From Humidesulfovibrio sp. (GTDB lineage Bacteria > Desulfobacterota > Desulfovibrionia > Desulfovibrionales > Desulfovibrionaceae): a stretch of 64,000 bases of DNA. The stretch is taken from NCBI RefSeq assembly GCF_031082295.1, contig NZ_JAVHLD010000014.1, forward strand, positions 1 to 64,000. The letters are read 5' to 3'. Numbering within the stretch: the stretch's first letter is position 1; every line of letters begins with the position of its first letter. Shown piece after piece: positions 51,310-60,240 of this stretch. The notes under the pieces were generated by a model. It ran no database searches. It was not told the DNA's origin and saw nothing but the letters and a program-made list of their open reading frames with translations. The translations under genes and the position numbers were made by a program.

Positions 51310-52333
51310 GGCCCTTCTCCATGCTGCCCGCCAGTGCCTCCTTGTCCAGGCCGATGTCTTGAAAGGGTTTCTTGCGCATGCGGTGTGGCAGGGCCAACTC
51401 GGCGGCGCGGCCCACGTCCTCGCGGGTGGCTATGTCGCGTCCGTCCAGCGCGGCCAGGGTCTTGGCGGTCTTCATCATCACCAGGTCCGCCCTGTGGCCG
51501 TCCACGCCCATGTCCACGGCTATCTGGGCCACCAGGCGCAAGAGCTCGTCCGAGAAGCCCACGCGGGGCAGAAGGGCACGGGCGCGCTCCACACGCTGGG
51601 CCACGACCAACTCCTTGTCCGCCCAGGCTTCGGCGAAGCCAGCCGGGTTTTCCTCATAGGCTGCGCGGCGCTTGACCACCTCCACGCGGCTGTCGATGTC
51701 CAGGATGCCCTCCACCTGCACGCACAGGCCGAAGCGGTCGAGCAATTGGGGCCGCAGCTCGCCTTCCTCCGGGTTCATGGTGCCCACGAGCACGAAGCGC
51801 GCCGGGTGGCTAAAGCTCACCCCCTCGCGCTCCACGGTGTTGACCCCCATGGCCGCAGCGTCCAGCAGTACGTCCACGATGTGGTCGTCCAGCAGGTTCA
51901 CCTCGTCCACGTACAGGATGCCCCGGTGCGCCTCGGCCAGGATGCCCGGCTCGAAGTGCTTCTCGCCCTTCTTGATGGCGGCCTCAAGGTCCAGGGTGCC
52001 GAGCACGCGGTCTTCCGTCGCGCCCACGGGCAGGTCCACCACGCGGGTGCGGCGGCGCGTGGGAATGAGCGTCCCGGCCTGGGCCTTGGCCATACAGGCT
52101 GCACACAAATCGGTTCCATCCGGTTTGCAGGCAAAGGGGCAGCCCTCGGCCACATCGATTTCCGGCAGCAAGCTGGCCAGGGCGCGCACCGCCGTGGACT
52201 TGGCCGTGCCCTTTTCGCCGCGGATGAGCACGCCGCCGAGCTTCGGGTTCACCACGTTGAGCAGCAGGGCCTCTTTCATGAGGTCCTGGCCCACGATGGC
52301 CGAGAAGGGGTAGGCGAAGGTATGGTTCTTCAA
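51299..52333 (-). CDS. Chelatase AAA+ subunit I (ChlI/BchI-like)
   Basis: 344-residue AAA+ ATPase. Walker A is GEKGTAKST near residue 38, the Walker B segment ILYVDEVNLL near residue 140, and sensor-type GTMNPEEGELRPQLLDRFGL follows. A four-cysteine insert (CPFACKPDGTDLCAACM, about residues 66-82) suggests a bound metal or Fe-S cluster. Partner of ChlD and CobN in the same operon. It resembles I subunits of CobN-associated chelatases more than those of chlorophyll synthesis, and no chlorophyll gene is present. Confidence 0.92.
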   Translation of the reverse strand: MKNHTFAYPFSAIVGQDLMKEALLLNVVNPKLGGVLIRGEKGTAKSTAVRALASLLPEIDVAEGCPFACKPDGTDLCAACMAKAQAGTLIPTRRRTRVVDLPVGATEDRVLGTLDLEAAIKKGEKHFEPGILAEAHRGILYVDEVNLLDDHIVDVLLDAAAMGVNTVEREGVSFSHPARFVLVGTMNPEEGELRPQLLDRFGLCVQVEGILDIDSRVEVVKRRAAYEENPAGFAEAWADKELVVAQRVERARALLPRVGFSDELLRLVAQIAVDMGVDGHRADLVMMKTAKTLAALDGRDIATREDVGRAAELALPHRMRKKPFQDIGLDKEALAGSMEKGLAR

Positions 52334-52352
52334 GGTCTCTCGCTCCGGTATG

Positions 52353-55300
52353 TTAGGCGGGCTTGGCCTTCATGGCCCGCATCATTTCCTGCCACTGCTC
52401 CACATCCTCGGGCCGCATGATGTCCACGCTGCCGCCCTGGAAGTCGCCCGTGACTTCGCCCATGTTCTCCTCCAGCCAGCCTTCCATCTCCAGGTAGGAC
52501 TCCTTGAGGGCGTCCAGCACTTCGGGGTCGGCCTGCCAGAGGCCGCGCGACTGCGCCTCCAGCAGCCTGCGGCCGATTTCCTCCAGCGCCCAGGGATTGT
52601 GCTGGCGGAAGAACTCGCGGTTCTCCTCGTCCATGACAAAGGTCTTGGCGATGTCGTCGAAGATCCAGTCGTCCACCTCGCGGGTGGTGGCCTCCCAGCC
52701 ATACACGCGGCCCACGCGTTTGCTGATGTCGCCCGCGCCCTTGTAGCCGTGGCGCTTCATGCCTTCGACCCAGGCTGGGTTCAGCAGGCGGGTGCGCACC
52801 ACGCGGCGTATTTCGTCGGCCAGGTCGCGCACCTGGACCCGGCCCGGCTCGCGGGTGTCGCCGTAGTAGCCCTTCACCTCGCCGCCGCCGAACTGGCGGG
52901 CCGCCGCCGTCATGCCGCCGTGGGTGCCGTAGTAGCCGCAGCAGTTGAACAGGTCGTGCTCGTCGCTCACCACCTTGTTGTAGCTCACGTCCACGGTGGA
53001 AAGCGCCGCCTCAAGCTGCCGGGGCCGCTGTTCGCCGAACACGTCTTTGCCGTAGGCGTAGGAGTTCCAGTAGACGAAGATGTCCGCCAGGTCGGCTTCC
53101 GTCTGCCAGGCCGAGGCGTACACGGCCAGGTTGACCCCGGCCTGGTAGGTGCCGGGCTTGGAGGAGAACAGGCGCAGGGTCGATTTGCGCCAGGCCGCGT
53201 CGCCGCTCTCGCCGAACTTCTCCAAGGTGGAGCGGGCGTGCTTGCGCACAAAGTTGTCCTCGTCGGCCTCATCCAGGGAGGCCACGTGATGGATGGCCTC
53301 GTCCACCAGCGCCATCTGCTCCGGGAAGCTGTCGCGCAGCAGGCCCGAGACCCGAATGGTCACGTCCACGCGGGCGCGGCCCAGTTCTGCGATGGGGATG
53401 ACCTCGAAGCCCTTCACGTGGCCGCCCGCCTTCCAAAGGGGCCGCACGCCGATGAGGTGGAATATCTGGCCCATGCCCTCGCCGTCGGCCCACATCATGT
53501 CGTTGCACATCCAGAACATGGCCACGTTCTCGGGCACGCGGCTCTCCTCGGCCTGGTGCTTGGCGATGATGGCGTCCGCCAGACGCATGCCCACCATGTG
53601 CGCGGCCCGTGTGGGCAACCGCCTGGGGTCCAGGGAGTAGAAGTTTCGGCCCGTGGGCAGGATGTCCTCGCGCCCCCGGGTGATGATGCCCGACGGCCCC
53701 GGCTCGATGTAGCGCCCCGCACAGCCGCCGAGCAGCGCGTCGATCTCCTTTGAATCGTCCACGCGGCGTTTCACGTCCCGGATGCGGCGATGGATGCCGG
53801 GCAGGTTGGTGGTGGCGGAGCCATCCACCAGGCGTTCGCCCGCCAGAACCAGAACGGCCTGTGCGAAGCCCTCCGCGTCTGAATTGGCCAACGCCGTGCC
53901 GCAGGCTTCCCGGCCCAGGCGCTCCACGTCCGCCAACAACTCAGAGTTGCTGACTTTCAGGCGCTGGTCCACGGCCCCCGGCTCGGCCAGCAGGGTGTCC
54001 AGGTCCAGCCCCATGAGGCCGCAGAGGGTGCGGCGCAGGGAGCGCGGGTCGTCCGCGTCGTAGCGCAGGATGGACCAGAGGAAGGCGTTCAGGCGCTCGC
54101 CCTCCGGCGCGCTGCCGAACACGTGCATGCCGTCGTCGTGCTGGGTTCCGCGGATGAGGTCCAGGGACTCGTGCAGGGCCGTGGCCAGCCGGGGGAAGTC
54201 CATGTCCGCCGCGCCCTTGCCCCCTTCTCCCTTGATGGAGCCGAGCAGGTTGGCCTTCTCGGCCACGTCGCGCACCAGGTGCTCCAGCATGTGCGCGCGG
54301 GTCTTGTCGGAGTCCTTGGCCTGTTCCCATTCGGCCAAGTGCCTGCCCAGCTCGTCCAGTTCCTCGTACAGCTCGGTGTGCGTCAGCGCCGTGGTCATGT
54401 GGTCCACCAGGGCCGCGTAGCTGCGGCGCTTGGCGATGGTGCCCTCGGGCGGGTTGTCGGCGTTGTAGATGTACAGGTGCGGCACCTCGAAGAGGGCCAG
54501 GTCCGGCAGGCAGGAGGCGGACAGGCCCACGCTCTTGCCAGGCAGGAACTCCAGGTTGCCGTGGGTGCCCACATGGATGAGCACATCGGCCCCGAACCCT
54601 TCGGCCTCGTCCTGCAGCCAGCGGTAGGTGGCCAGGTACTGGTGCGGTGGCGGGATGTCCGGGTCGTGGAGAATCTTGCACACTCGGCCGTCGCAGCGCG
54701 GCCCGGCGCATCCGCGCTTGGGCTGCACGCAGATGGCCGCGTTGCCGTAGGTGACGCCGGTAATGACGATCTTGCCCTCGTGCAGCATGGCCGGGGGCAC
54801 GCCGTCCACCTCGGCCCCCGGAGGCTCGCCCCAGGCCTCGGCTATGCGCGCACGCACCTTCTCCGGGTAGTGCCGCCACCAGCCAAGGTACGTGCCCAGC
54901 GAGAGCCGGGCCAGCGCCCCGCCCTTCTTCACGATCTCGTCCACCGTGGTCCAGCGGAATTCGCTGATGGCCTTGCGCTCCATGATGGTCTCGATGAGTT
55001 CGGCCCCGCTTTCCGGCGGCTCCACGCTGTAGCCTTGCGCTTTCATGGCGGCGAGAATCCGCGCCACGCTCTCCAGGCTGTCCAGCTTAGCCGCGCCGCC
55101 CACGGTGGCCTCCACCGAGGCGCAGGGGTCGTTGTGCAGGATGAAGGCGACCTTGCGTTCGGCAACGGGTTTCTCGGCCAGGCGGATGTACGCCGCCACG
55201 CGCCGGGCCAAACGCTGACTGCGCTCGGCCACAGGCACGCGGCGCTCCAGGCTGGCCCCGGTGGAGGCGCTCTCGTACCTGCTGCCGCCGCCCAGGTAGA

Positions 55301-56297
55301 TGGGCTCGATGACGCCCTCGAATTCCGGCATGGCCACGCTCCAGGCTACCTCGCTGCCCAGGCCCTGGGGGTCGTCCCGCCACTGCTCCACGGATTTGCT
55401 CGACGAAAACACGGGCTGGAACACCGGCACGCCAAGCTCCTTGAGCGCTGCCACGCCACTAGCTGCGGCGTCTTCCTGATTGCCAGCGCCGCTACGCGTG
55501 TGGCCCAGGAAAAAGCTCACCAGCTTGACCACGGCGGACAGTCTGGGCGCGTCCGGAGCCAGGAACACCTCGCGCAGCCAGGCCAGCGCGCCCTTGTTGC
55601 CCAGGCCGTCGTCCTTGATGGTGTTGGTGAAGATGGGAATGGCGCGCAGGCCCAGTTCCTCCAGGTCGCTGATGAGCAGTTCCTCCACCTCAAGCGTCTC
55701 GCCCACCCAGTAGTGGCGGCCCACCACCAGCCCCACCCAGGGACCGTCGGCCATGGGCCGTCCGGCACAGTGGGTGGAGTACCAGGCCAGGTATTCCGGC
55801 AGGCTGGAGAAGTGCCTGCGCGTGCCGCCGGAGGTGGGCATGGCCGGGTGCCACAGGCCTTCCCACGGCACCGGGGCCGGAGGGGGGGCGTCCAGGGTGG
55901 CGTGCTCCGGTCCGCCGAACTCCCGTGCCAAGGCCTTGAGCATGTTCGCCACATTATGCAAGCCGCCGAAGGTCATGTACCGGTGCGCGTCCTGCACCAG
56001 CTCCGGCCGGGCGGTGGAGAGGCCCCAGAGCGAGGGGTCGTAGCTCAGGCAGACCGTGGGCACGCTCTTGCCCACTTCCTTCAGTCCCGCCTCCATCTCG
56101 TCCCAGAACGGCTCCGTGGCCCGGTACAGGAAGGCCGCATCCGAGCTGCGCAGGTCGGCCATGGCCTGGGCCTGGCGCTCCGGGCTGTCCTCCAGGCTCT
56201 TGGCCGGGTACAGGCGCAGGGTGAGCCAGGGCAGGCTCTCGGCGGCTCTGGCCAGCCCCTCTGCGTGGCTGTTCCAGACAATGGCGGTGATTTTCAT
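52353..56297 (-). CDS. cobN: CobN-type cobaltochelatase large subunit
   Basis: 1314-residue catalytic chelatase subunit related to BchH/ChlH. Hallmarks include the conserved middle GVTYGNAAICVQPKRGC, the metal/porphyrin region HVGTHGNLEFLPGKSVGLS, and FWMCNDMMWADGEG toward the C-terminus. CobN inserts cobalt into hydrogenobyrinate diamide in the aerobic B12 route. An anaerobe of this kind would normally insert cobalt early with CbiK, so this copy may have another substrate or act on imported tetrapyrroles. It follows a TonB-dependent receptor by 26 bp and precedes chlI by 19 bp. Confidence 0.92.
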   Translation of the reverse strand: MKITAIVWNSHAEGLARAAESLPWLTLRLYPAKSLEDSPERQAQAMADLRSSDAAFLYRATEPFWDEMEAGLKEVGKSVPTVCLSYDPSLWGLSTARPELVQDAHRYMTFGGLHNVANMLKALAREFGGPEHATLDAPPPAPVPWEGLWHPAMPTSGGTRRHFSSLPEYLAWYSTHCAGRPMADGPWVGLVVGRHYWVGETLEVEELLISDLEELGLRAIPIFTNTIKDDGLGNKGALAWLREVFLAPDAPRLSAVVKLVSFFLGHTRSGAGNQEDAAASGVAALKELGVPVFQPVFSSSKSVEQWRDDPQGLGSEVAWSVAMPEFEGVIEPIYLGGGSRYESASTGASLERRVPVAERSQRLARRVAAYIRLAEKPVAERKVAFILHNDPCASVEATVGGAAKLDSLESVARILAAMKAQGYSVEPPESGAELIETIMERKAISEFRWTTVDEIVKKGGALARLSLGTYLGWWRHYPEKVRARIAEAWGEPPGAEVDGVPPAMLHEGKIVITGVTYGNAAICVQPKRGCAGPRCDGRVCKILHDPDIPPPHQYLATYRWLQDEAEGFGADVLIHVGTHGNLEFLPGKSVGLSASCLPDLALFEVPHLYIYNADNPPEGTIAKRRSYAALVDHMTTALTHTELYEELDELGRHLAEWEQAKDSDKTRAHMLEHLVRDVAEKANLLGSIKGEGGKGAADMDFPRLATALHESLDLIRGTQHDDGMHVFGSAPEGERLNAFLWSILRYDADDPRSLRRTLCGLMGLDLDTLLAEPGAVDQRLKVSNSELLADVERLGREACGTALANSDAEGFAQAVLVLAGERLVDGSATTNLPGIHRRIRDVKRRVDDSKEIDALLGGCAGRYIEPGPSGIITRGREDILPTGRNFYSLDPRRLPTRAAHMVGMRLADAIIAKHQAEESRVPENVAMFWMCNDMMWADGEGMGQIFHLIGVRPLWKAGGHVKGFEVIPIAELGRARVDVTIRVSGLLRDSFPEQMALVDEAIHHVASLDEADEDNFVRKHARSTLEKFGESGDAAWRKSTLRLFSSKPGTYQAGVNLAVYASAWQTEADLADIFVYWNSYAYGKDVFGEQRPRQLEAALSTVDVSYNKVVSDEHDLFNCCGYYGTHGGMTAAARQFGGGEVKGYYGDTREPGRVQVRDLADEIRRVVRTRLLNPAWVEGMKRHGYKGAGDISKRVGRVYGWEATTREVDDWIFDDIAKTFVMDEENREFFRQHNPWALEEIGRRLLEAQSRGLWQADPEVLDALKESYLEMEGWLEENMGEVTGDFQGGSVDIMRPEDVEQWQEMMRAMKAKPA

Positions 56298-56323
56298 GGT
56301 CCGGGCCTCCCCCTCTCGGGCTG

Positions 56324-58396
56324 TTAGAATATCCAGGCAACGCCAGCGGTGTAGAGGCTGCCGGGGGCCTGGGTGCCGGAGGTCTCGCGCACGCGCACGT
56401 CGAACAGGTTGGACACCTCAAGCGAGAGTTCCAGCTTTGAGGCTTCAAGCGCAAAGGCTTTGGACAGCTTGGCATCCACCACGTCGTAGTTGCCGTAGAC
56501 TTGGCTGTTGGCCGAGTTGTTGTAGATGCGTCCCACGCGGCGGTTCACCACGGAGGCGTTGAACAGCTTGGGGTCGCTGAAGGCCAGCCCGATGGAGGTT
56601 GTCATGGTGGGCGTGCCGGTGATGCGCTGGCCCACGTAGGTTCCGGTCATGAGCTTGGGGTCGCACTGCTGGTGATTCAGGAAACTGCGCCAGTGCTCCA
56701 GGAAGGTATAGGATATCTCGCCCTCGAAGCCGCCGGTGTCCACGGTGCCGATGTTCTTCTTGTTGTAAGTGCCCGCCGCCACCAGCACGTTGTCGATGTA
56801 GTCCACCGCGTGGTTCCGGTAGACCGTGAGCGAGATGCGCAGGTCGTCCAGCGGGGTGATGTCCACGCCGCCTTCAATGGAGCGCAAACGTTCGGGCTTG
56901 AGGTCGGTGTTGCCGTAGTAGGTGCTGGTGCCAATGCGGCTGGCGCCGTAGAGCTCGTTCAAGGTGGGCGCGCGGAAGGCCTCGCCGAAGGCCGAGCGGA
57001 AGGACAGCCAATCCACGACGTTCAGCCGCGCCCCCACGCGTCCGGTGAAGGAGCGCAGCAGCGAGCGGGCCATCTCGCGCCGGGTCACCGTGGGCAGCTG
57101 CTCGGCGTAACCGTTGAACAGGCTGGTGTTCTCGTAGCGCACGCCCGGGGTGATCAGGAGGCGGCCGTCAAACAGGTTCAGCTCGTCCTGCAGGAACGCG
57201 CCCCAGACCTGGGCGTCGCCTCCGGCTGAGCCGTAGTTGCTGCCCGCCATGCCGTAGTTGTCGTAGCGGCGGTCGTAGCTGGTGCGCTTGAGGTCCAGGC
57301 CAGCGCTCAAGGTGTTGCCCAGGCCCACGTCCATGGTGGCCTTGAGGCCGCCCTGGTAGTCGCGCTGGTAGGCCGATGATTCGCCCGTCTTGGCCATGTT
57401 GTTGTACGGGGCGCTGCTGCTGCTGCCGTCGTAGGTGGAATACTGGTAGGCGGCGGAGGCGTAGGCCAGAACTTCGCCTCCCGTGAATTTCTTGGCGTAG
57501 CTCAGGTCGGCCTGTTTCTTGGCCATTTCGAACGCCGTGAACTCATGCATGAAATTGTACATGCCCTGGTTCAGGAAGTGCCCGTGCATCATGTTCAGGG
57601 TCAGGCCTGAAGTCTTGTCGATGTCGTAGGTCACCACGCCGCGGCCCCAGTCGTTGGTGCTGCGAAGCTTGCCGGAGTTGGTGGCCTTGCCGCTCCTGTA
57701 GACCACCTGGTCGCCGGGAACCACCTGGTAGCCGTCAGTGCCGCCCACCGTGGCCGAGCCGTAGAAGCCCCAGTCGCCCTCCTTGCGGGAGTGGGAGGCT
57801 GAGGCGCTCATGGTGTCCAGCGAGCCGTACTTGGTTTCCAGCACAGTCTTGCCGTCGGCCTCGGTGGGCTTGCGGGTAATGATGTTGATGACGCCGCCCA
57901 TGGCCTGGGAGCCGTAAAGCGCCGAGCCGGGGCCGCGCACTATCTCGATGCGCTCCACGTCGCGCGGGTTGATGAAGCTCCACTCGAAGTCGCCGTTCTG
58001 GCCGCCCGCCTGGGGGATGCCGTTGAGCATCACCAGTATGCGCGCGGGGTTGCTGCCCTGGCCGCGCATGATGACGCGGTTGTAGGTGCTCGACGAGAGC
58101 GGCCCACGGGCGTTGTAGACCTCGACGCCAGCGGCGTTCTTCAGGATGTCGATGGTGGTGGGGGCCACCATCTGGTCGATCTGCTCGCGGGTGATGACCG
58201 TCACCGCGTTGGGCACGGCGTCTACGCGGCTCTCGTGGCTGGTGGCGGTGACCAGCACCTCGTCCAGACGGCCGGACTTCGGGGCCTGCTTCTGCGCGGG
58301 TTCTTCCGCAAGGGCGGGGAGGGCCAGGCAAACGGTAAGGCCAAACGTCAGTCCCAAGGTCAGGCCAAGGGCAGCAAAGGGGGCGTTCCAACTCAT
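56324..58396 (-). CDS. TonB-dependent outer-membrane receptor of the chelatase operon
   Basis: 690-residue outer-membrane receptor. Signal peptide to about residue 30 (ending LALPALAEE), TonB box DEVLVTATSHES near residue 44, plug domain with VRGPGSALYGSQAMGGVINI, and a beta-barrel ending VAWIF. It resembles BtuB/heme-type receptors in length and plug motifs. GGAGGAGA precedes the start. No riboswitch stands before its operon. Substrate is unknown; a corrinoid, heme or metal complex is most likely from the context. Confidence 0.9.
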   Translation of the reverse strand: MSWNAPFAALGLTLGLTFGLTVCLALPALAEEPAQKQAPKSGRLDEVLVTATSHESRVDAVPNAVTVITREQIDQMVAPTTIDILKNAAGVEVYNARGPLSSSTYNRVIMRGQGSNPARILVMLNGIPQAGGQNGDFEWSFINPRDVERIEIVRGPGSALYGSQAMGGVINIITRKPTEADGKTVLETKYGSLDTMSASASHSRKEGDWGFYGSATVGGTDGYQVVPGDQVVYRSGKATNSGKLRSTNDWGRGVVTYDIDKTSGLTLNMMHGHFLNQGMYNFMHEFTAFEMAKKQADLSYAKKFTGGEVLAYASAAYQYSTYDGSSSSAPYNNMAKTGESSAYQRDYQGGLKATMDVGLGNTLSAGLDLKRTSYDRRYDNYGMAGSNYGSAGGDAQVWGAFLQDELNLFDGRLLITPGVRYENTSLFNGYAEQLPTVTRREMARSLLRSFTGRVGARLNVVDWLSFRSAFGEAFRAPTLNELYGASRIGTSTYYGNTDLKPERLRSIEGGVDITPLDDLRISLTVYRNHAVDYIDNVLVAAGTYNKKNIGTVDTGGFEGEISYTFLEHWRSFLNHQQCDPKLMTGTYVGQRITGTPTMTTSIGLAFSDPKLFNASVVNRRVGRIYNNSANSQVYGNYDVVDAKLSKAFALEASKLELSLEVSNLFDVRVRETSGTQAPGSLYTAGVAWIF

Positions 58397-58426
58397 ATCT
58401 CGTCTCCTCCAAAAGGATATTCGTGT

Positions 58427-59200
58427 TCAGGCTGTCCCGCTTGCTGCGGACATGGGGAAAAACATGGTTCCGGGCCCGGCCTCCATGCGCAACACCTCCA
58501 CGCCGTAGACCCGGCGGATGCTCTCCTCGGTGAGCGCCTCGGACGGGGGGGCGTCAGCCTCCACACGCCCGTCGTGCAGCAGGATGACCCGGTGGGCGAA
58601 GCGCGCGGCCAGGTTCAGGTCGTGCACGGCCAGAATCACCCCGGTGTCGCGCTCCTCGGCCAGGGCGCACAGCACGGTCATGACTTGCAGCTGGTGCTTG
58701 AGGTCCAGACTGCTCGTTGGCTCGTCCATGACCAGCAGGCGGCTCTCCTGTGCCAGGGCGCGGGCCAGGGCGGCCTTCTGGCGCTGGCCGCCGGAAATTT
58801 CCGAGAACTCTCGGTGCGCCAGTTCCCCCAGGCCCATGAGCGACAGAGCCTCCCAAGCCGCCTCCAGGTCTTGCTGCCTGGGCCGCCAGGACAGGTAGGG
58901 CCTGCGCCCGAGCAGCACAGCCTCGAACACGGTCATGGGCAGGCGCGGCGGTACGTGCTGCGGCACAAAGGCCAAGAGCCGGGCGCGCTCCGCAGGCGGC
59001 ACGGATTCCAAGGCGCGGCCATCCAACTCCACCTGACCCTTTGGCGAAAGCGCACCGGCCAGGCAGCGCAAAAGCGTGGACTTGCCCGCGCCGTTGGGGC
59101 CGAGCACGGCCAGCACCTCGCCCGGGGCAAGGGACAGGGACACCCCGCGCAGCACCTGCCGCTCCGGGTAGTCGTAGAAGATGTTTCGGGCAGTGAGCAT
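58427..59200 (-). CDS. ABC importer ATPase of the chelatase operon
   Basis: 257-residue ATPase of the iron-siderophore/heme/B12 importer type. Walker A GPNGAGKST near residue 34, signature ISGGQRQK near 135, Walker B LLVMDEPTSS near 157. Its start shares one base with the permease stop (TAATG). It is paralogous to the ATPase at 39140. Confidence 0.92.
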   Translation of the reverse strand: MLTARNIFYDYPERQVLRGVSLSLAPGEVLAVLGPNGAGKSTLLRCLAGALSPKGQVELDGRALESVPPAERARLLAFVPQHVPPRLPMTVFEAVLLGRRPYLSWRPRQQDLEAAWEALSLMGLGELAHREFSEISGGQRQKAALARALAQESRLLVMDEPTSSLDLKHQLQVMTVLCALAEERDTGVILAVHDLNLAARFAHRVILLHDGRVEADAPPSEALTEESIRRVYGVEVLRMEAGPGTMFFPMSAASGTA

Positions 59201-60240
59201 TACCAGAACTCCCGTTTGCGGCGCATGAGGAGTCCGAAGAAGAAGGGCACGCCCAGGAAGGCCGTGACGATGCCGATGGGCACCATGTGCGGGGCGAAGA
59301 GCGTGCGGCCAAGGCAGTCGGACACCAGCACCAGGAGCGCGCCGGACAGCGCCGAGGCCGGGAGCAGGAAGCGGTGGTCGCCGCCGACCATGAGCCGCGC
59401 CACGTGCGGCCCCACCAGCCCGATGAAGCCGATGACCCCGGTGAAACAGATGGCCCCGGCGGTCATGAGCGCCGCCAGCAACAGGGCGGTGAGGCGCAGA
59501 CGCTCCACGCGCACGCCGAGGCTGGCGGCCATCTCGTCCCCGGCGAGCAGCAGGTTCAGGTCCCAGGCGCGCAGGAACAGCGCGGGAAGGGCTGGCAGAA
59601 TCATGCCTGCGGCGATGAGAATGTCCGTCCAGGAGGCCCGCGAGAGGTTGCCGAAGCTCCAGAACACGATGGACTGGATCTGCTGTTCCGTGCCCAGGAA
59701 CTGCAAAAGCGAGGTTCCGGCGGAGAACAGGAACATGATGGCCACGCCCGCGAGCACCAAGGTCTCCGGGGTGGCGCTCTTCATGCGCGCCACGCCCAGG
59801 ATGAAAAGCGCCGTGATGAGCGCGAAGCTGAAGGCCCCGCCCGCCACGGCCCATTTGGCGATGGCCCCGGCCAGCACGATGCCAAGGGCCGCGCCGAAGC
59901 CCGCGCCCGAGGCCACGCCCAGGGTGAAGGGCGAGGCCAGCGGATTGCGGAGCACGGCCTGGGTCACGGCGCCGCCCACGGCCAAACCGGAGCCGACGAG
60001 CAGGCCCATGATGACGCGCGGCACCCGAAGCTCCCAGAAGATGACCCCGTCCAGGCCCACGCGAAGCACGTCCATGATGCCGGTCGAGCTGCTGCCCACC
60101 ACCAGCGAGAACAGCGCCGCAAGACTCAAAAGCGCCCCCAGCGCCGCGATGCGCGCCGAGCGCCTGCCCGTGAGCGCGCCATAGGCCTCGATGCCCGCCT
60201 TGGCCTCCGATGCCTCCACCCTACCGCTCCGGGTGGACAT
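59200..60240 (-). CDS. ABC importer permease (FecCD family) of the chelatase operon
   Basis: 346-residue permease with about ten helices and an N-terminal cytosolic extension of about 30 residues. FecCD motifs are LRVPRVIMGLLVGSGLAVGG, NPLASPFTLGVASGAG and FTGVIGFIGLVGPHVARL. It overlaps the binding-protein gene by 20 bp. Paralogue of the permease at 39943. Confidence 0.93.
   Translation of the reverse strand: MSTRSGRVEASEAKAGIEAYGALTGRRSARIAALGALLSLAALFSLVVGSSSTGIMDVLRVGLDGVIFWELRVPRVIMGLLVGSGLAVGGAVTQAVLRNPLASPFTLGVASGAGFGAALGIVLAGAIAKWAVAGGAFSFALITALFILGVARMKSATPETLVLAGVAIMFLFSAGTSLLQFLGTEQQIQSIVFWSFGNLSRASWTDILIAAGMILPALPALFLRAWDLNLLLAGDEMAASLGVRVERLRLTALLLAALMTAGAICFTGVIGFIGLVGPHVARLMVGGDHRFLLPASALSGALLVLVSDCLGRTLFAPHMVPIGIVTAFLGVPFFFGLLMRRKREFW

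Noticed and set aside
49219-52333. Chlorophyll-type magnesium chelatase
   Set aside because: No chlorophyll pathway genes; the partner is CobN and both ATPases carry the cysteine inserts of the CobN-linked type.
54123-56327. A 734-codon plus-strand frame opposite cobN
   Set aside because: Long antisense frames are common at this GC content; cobN has clear family motifs and the antisense product has none.
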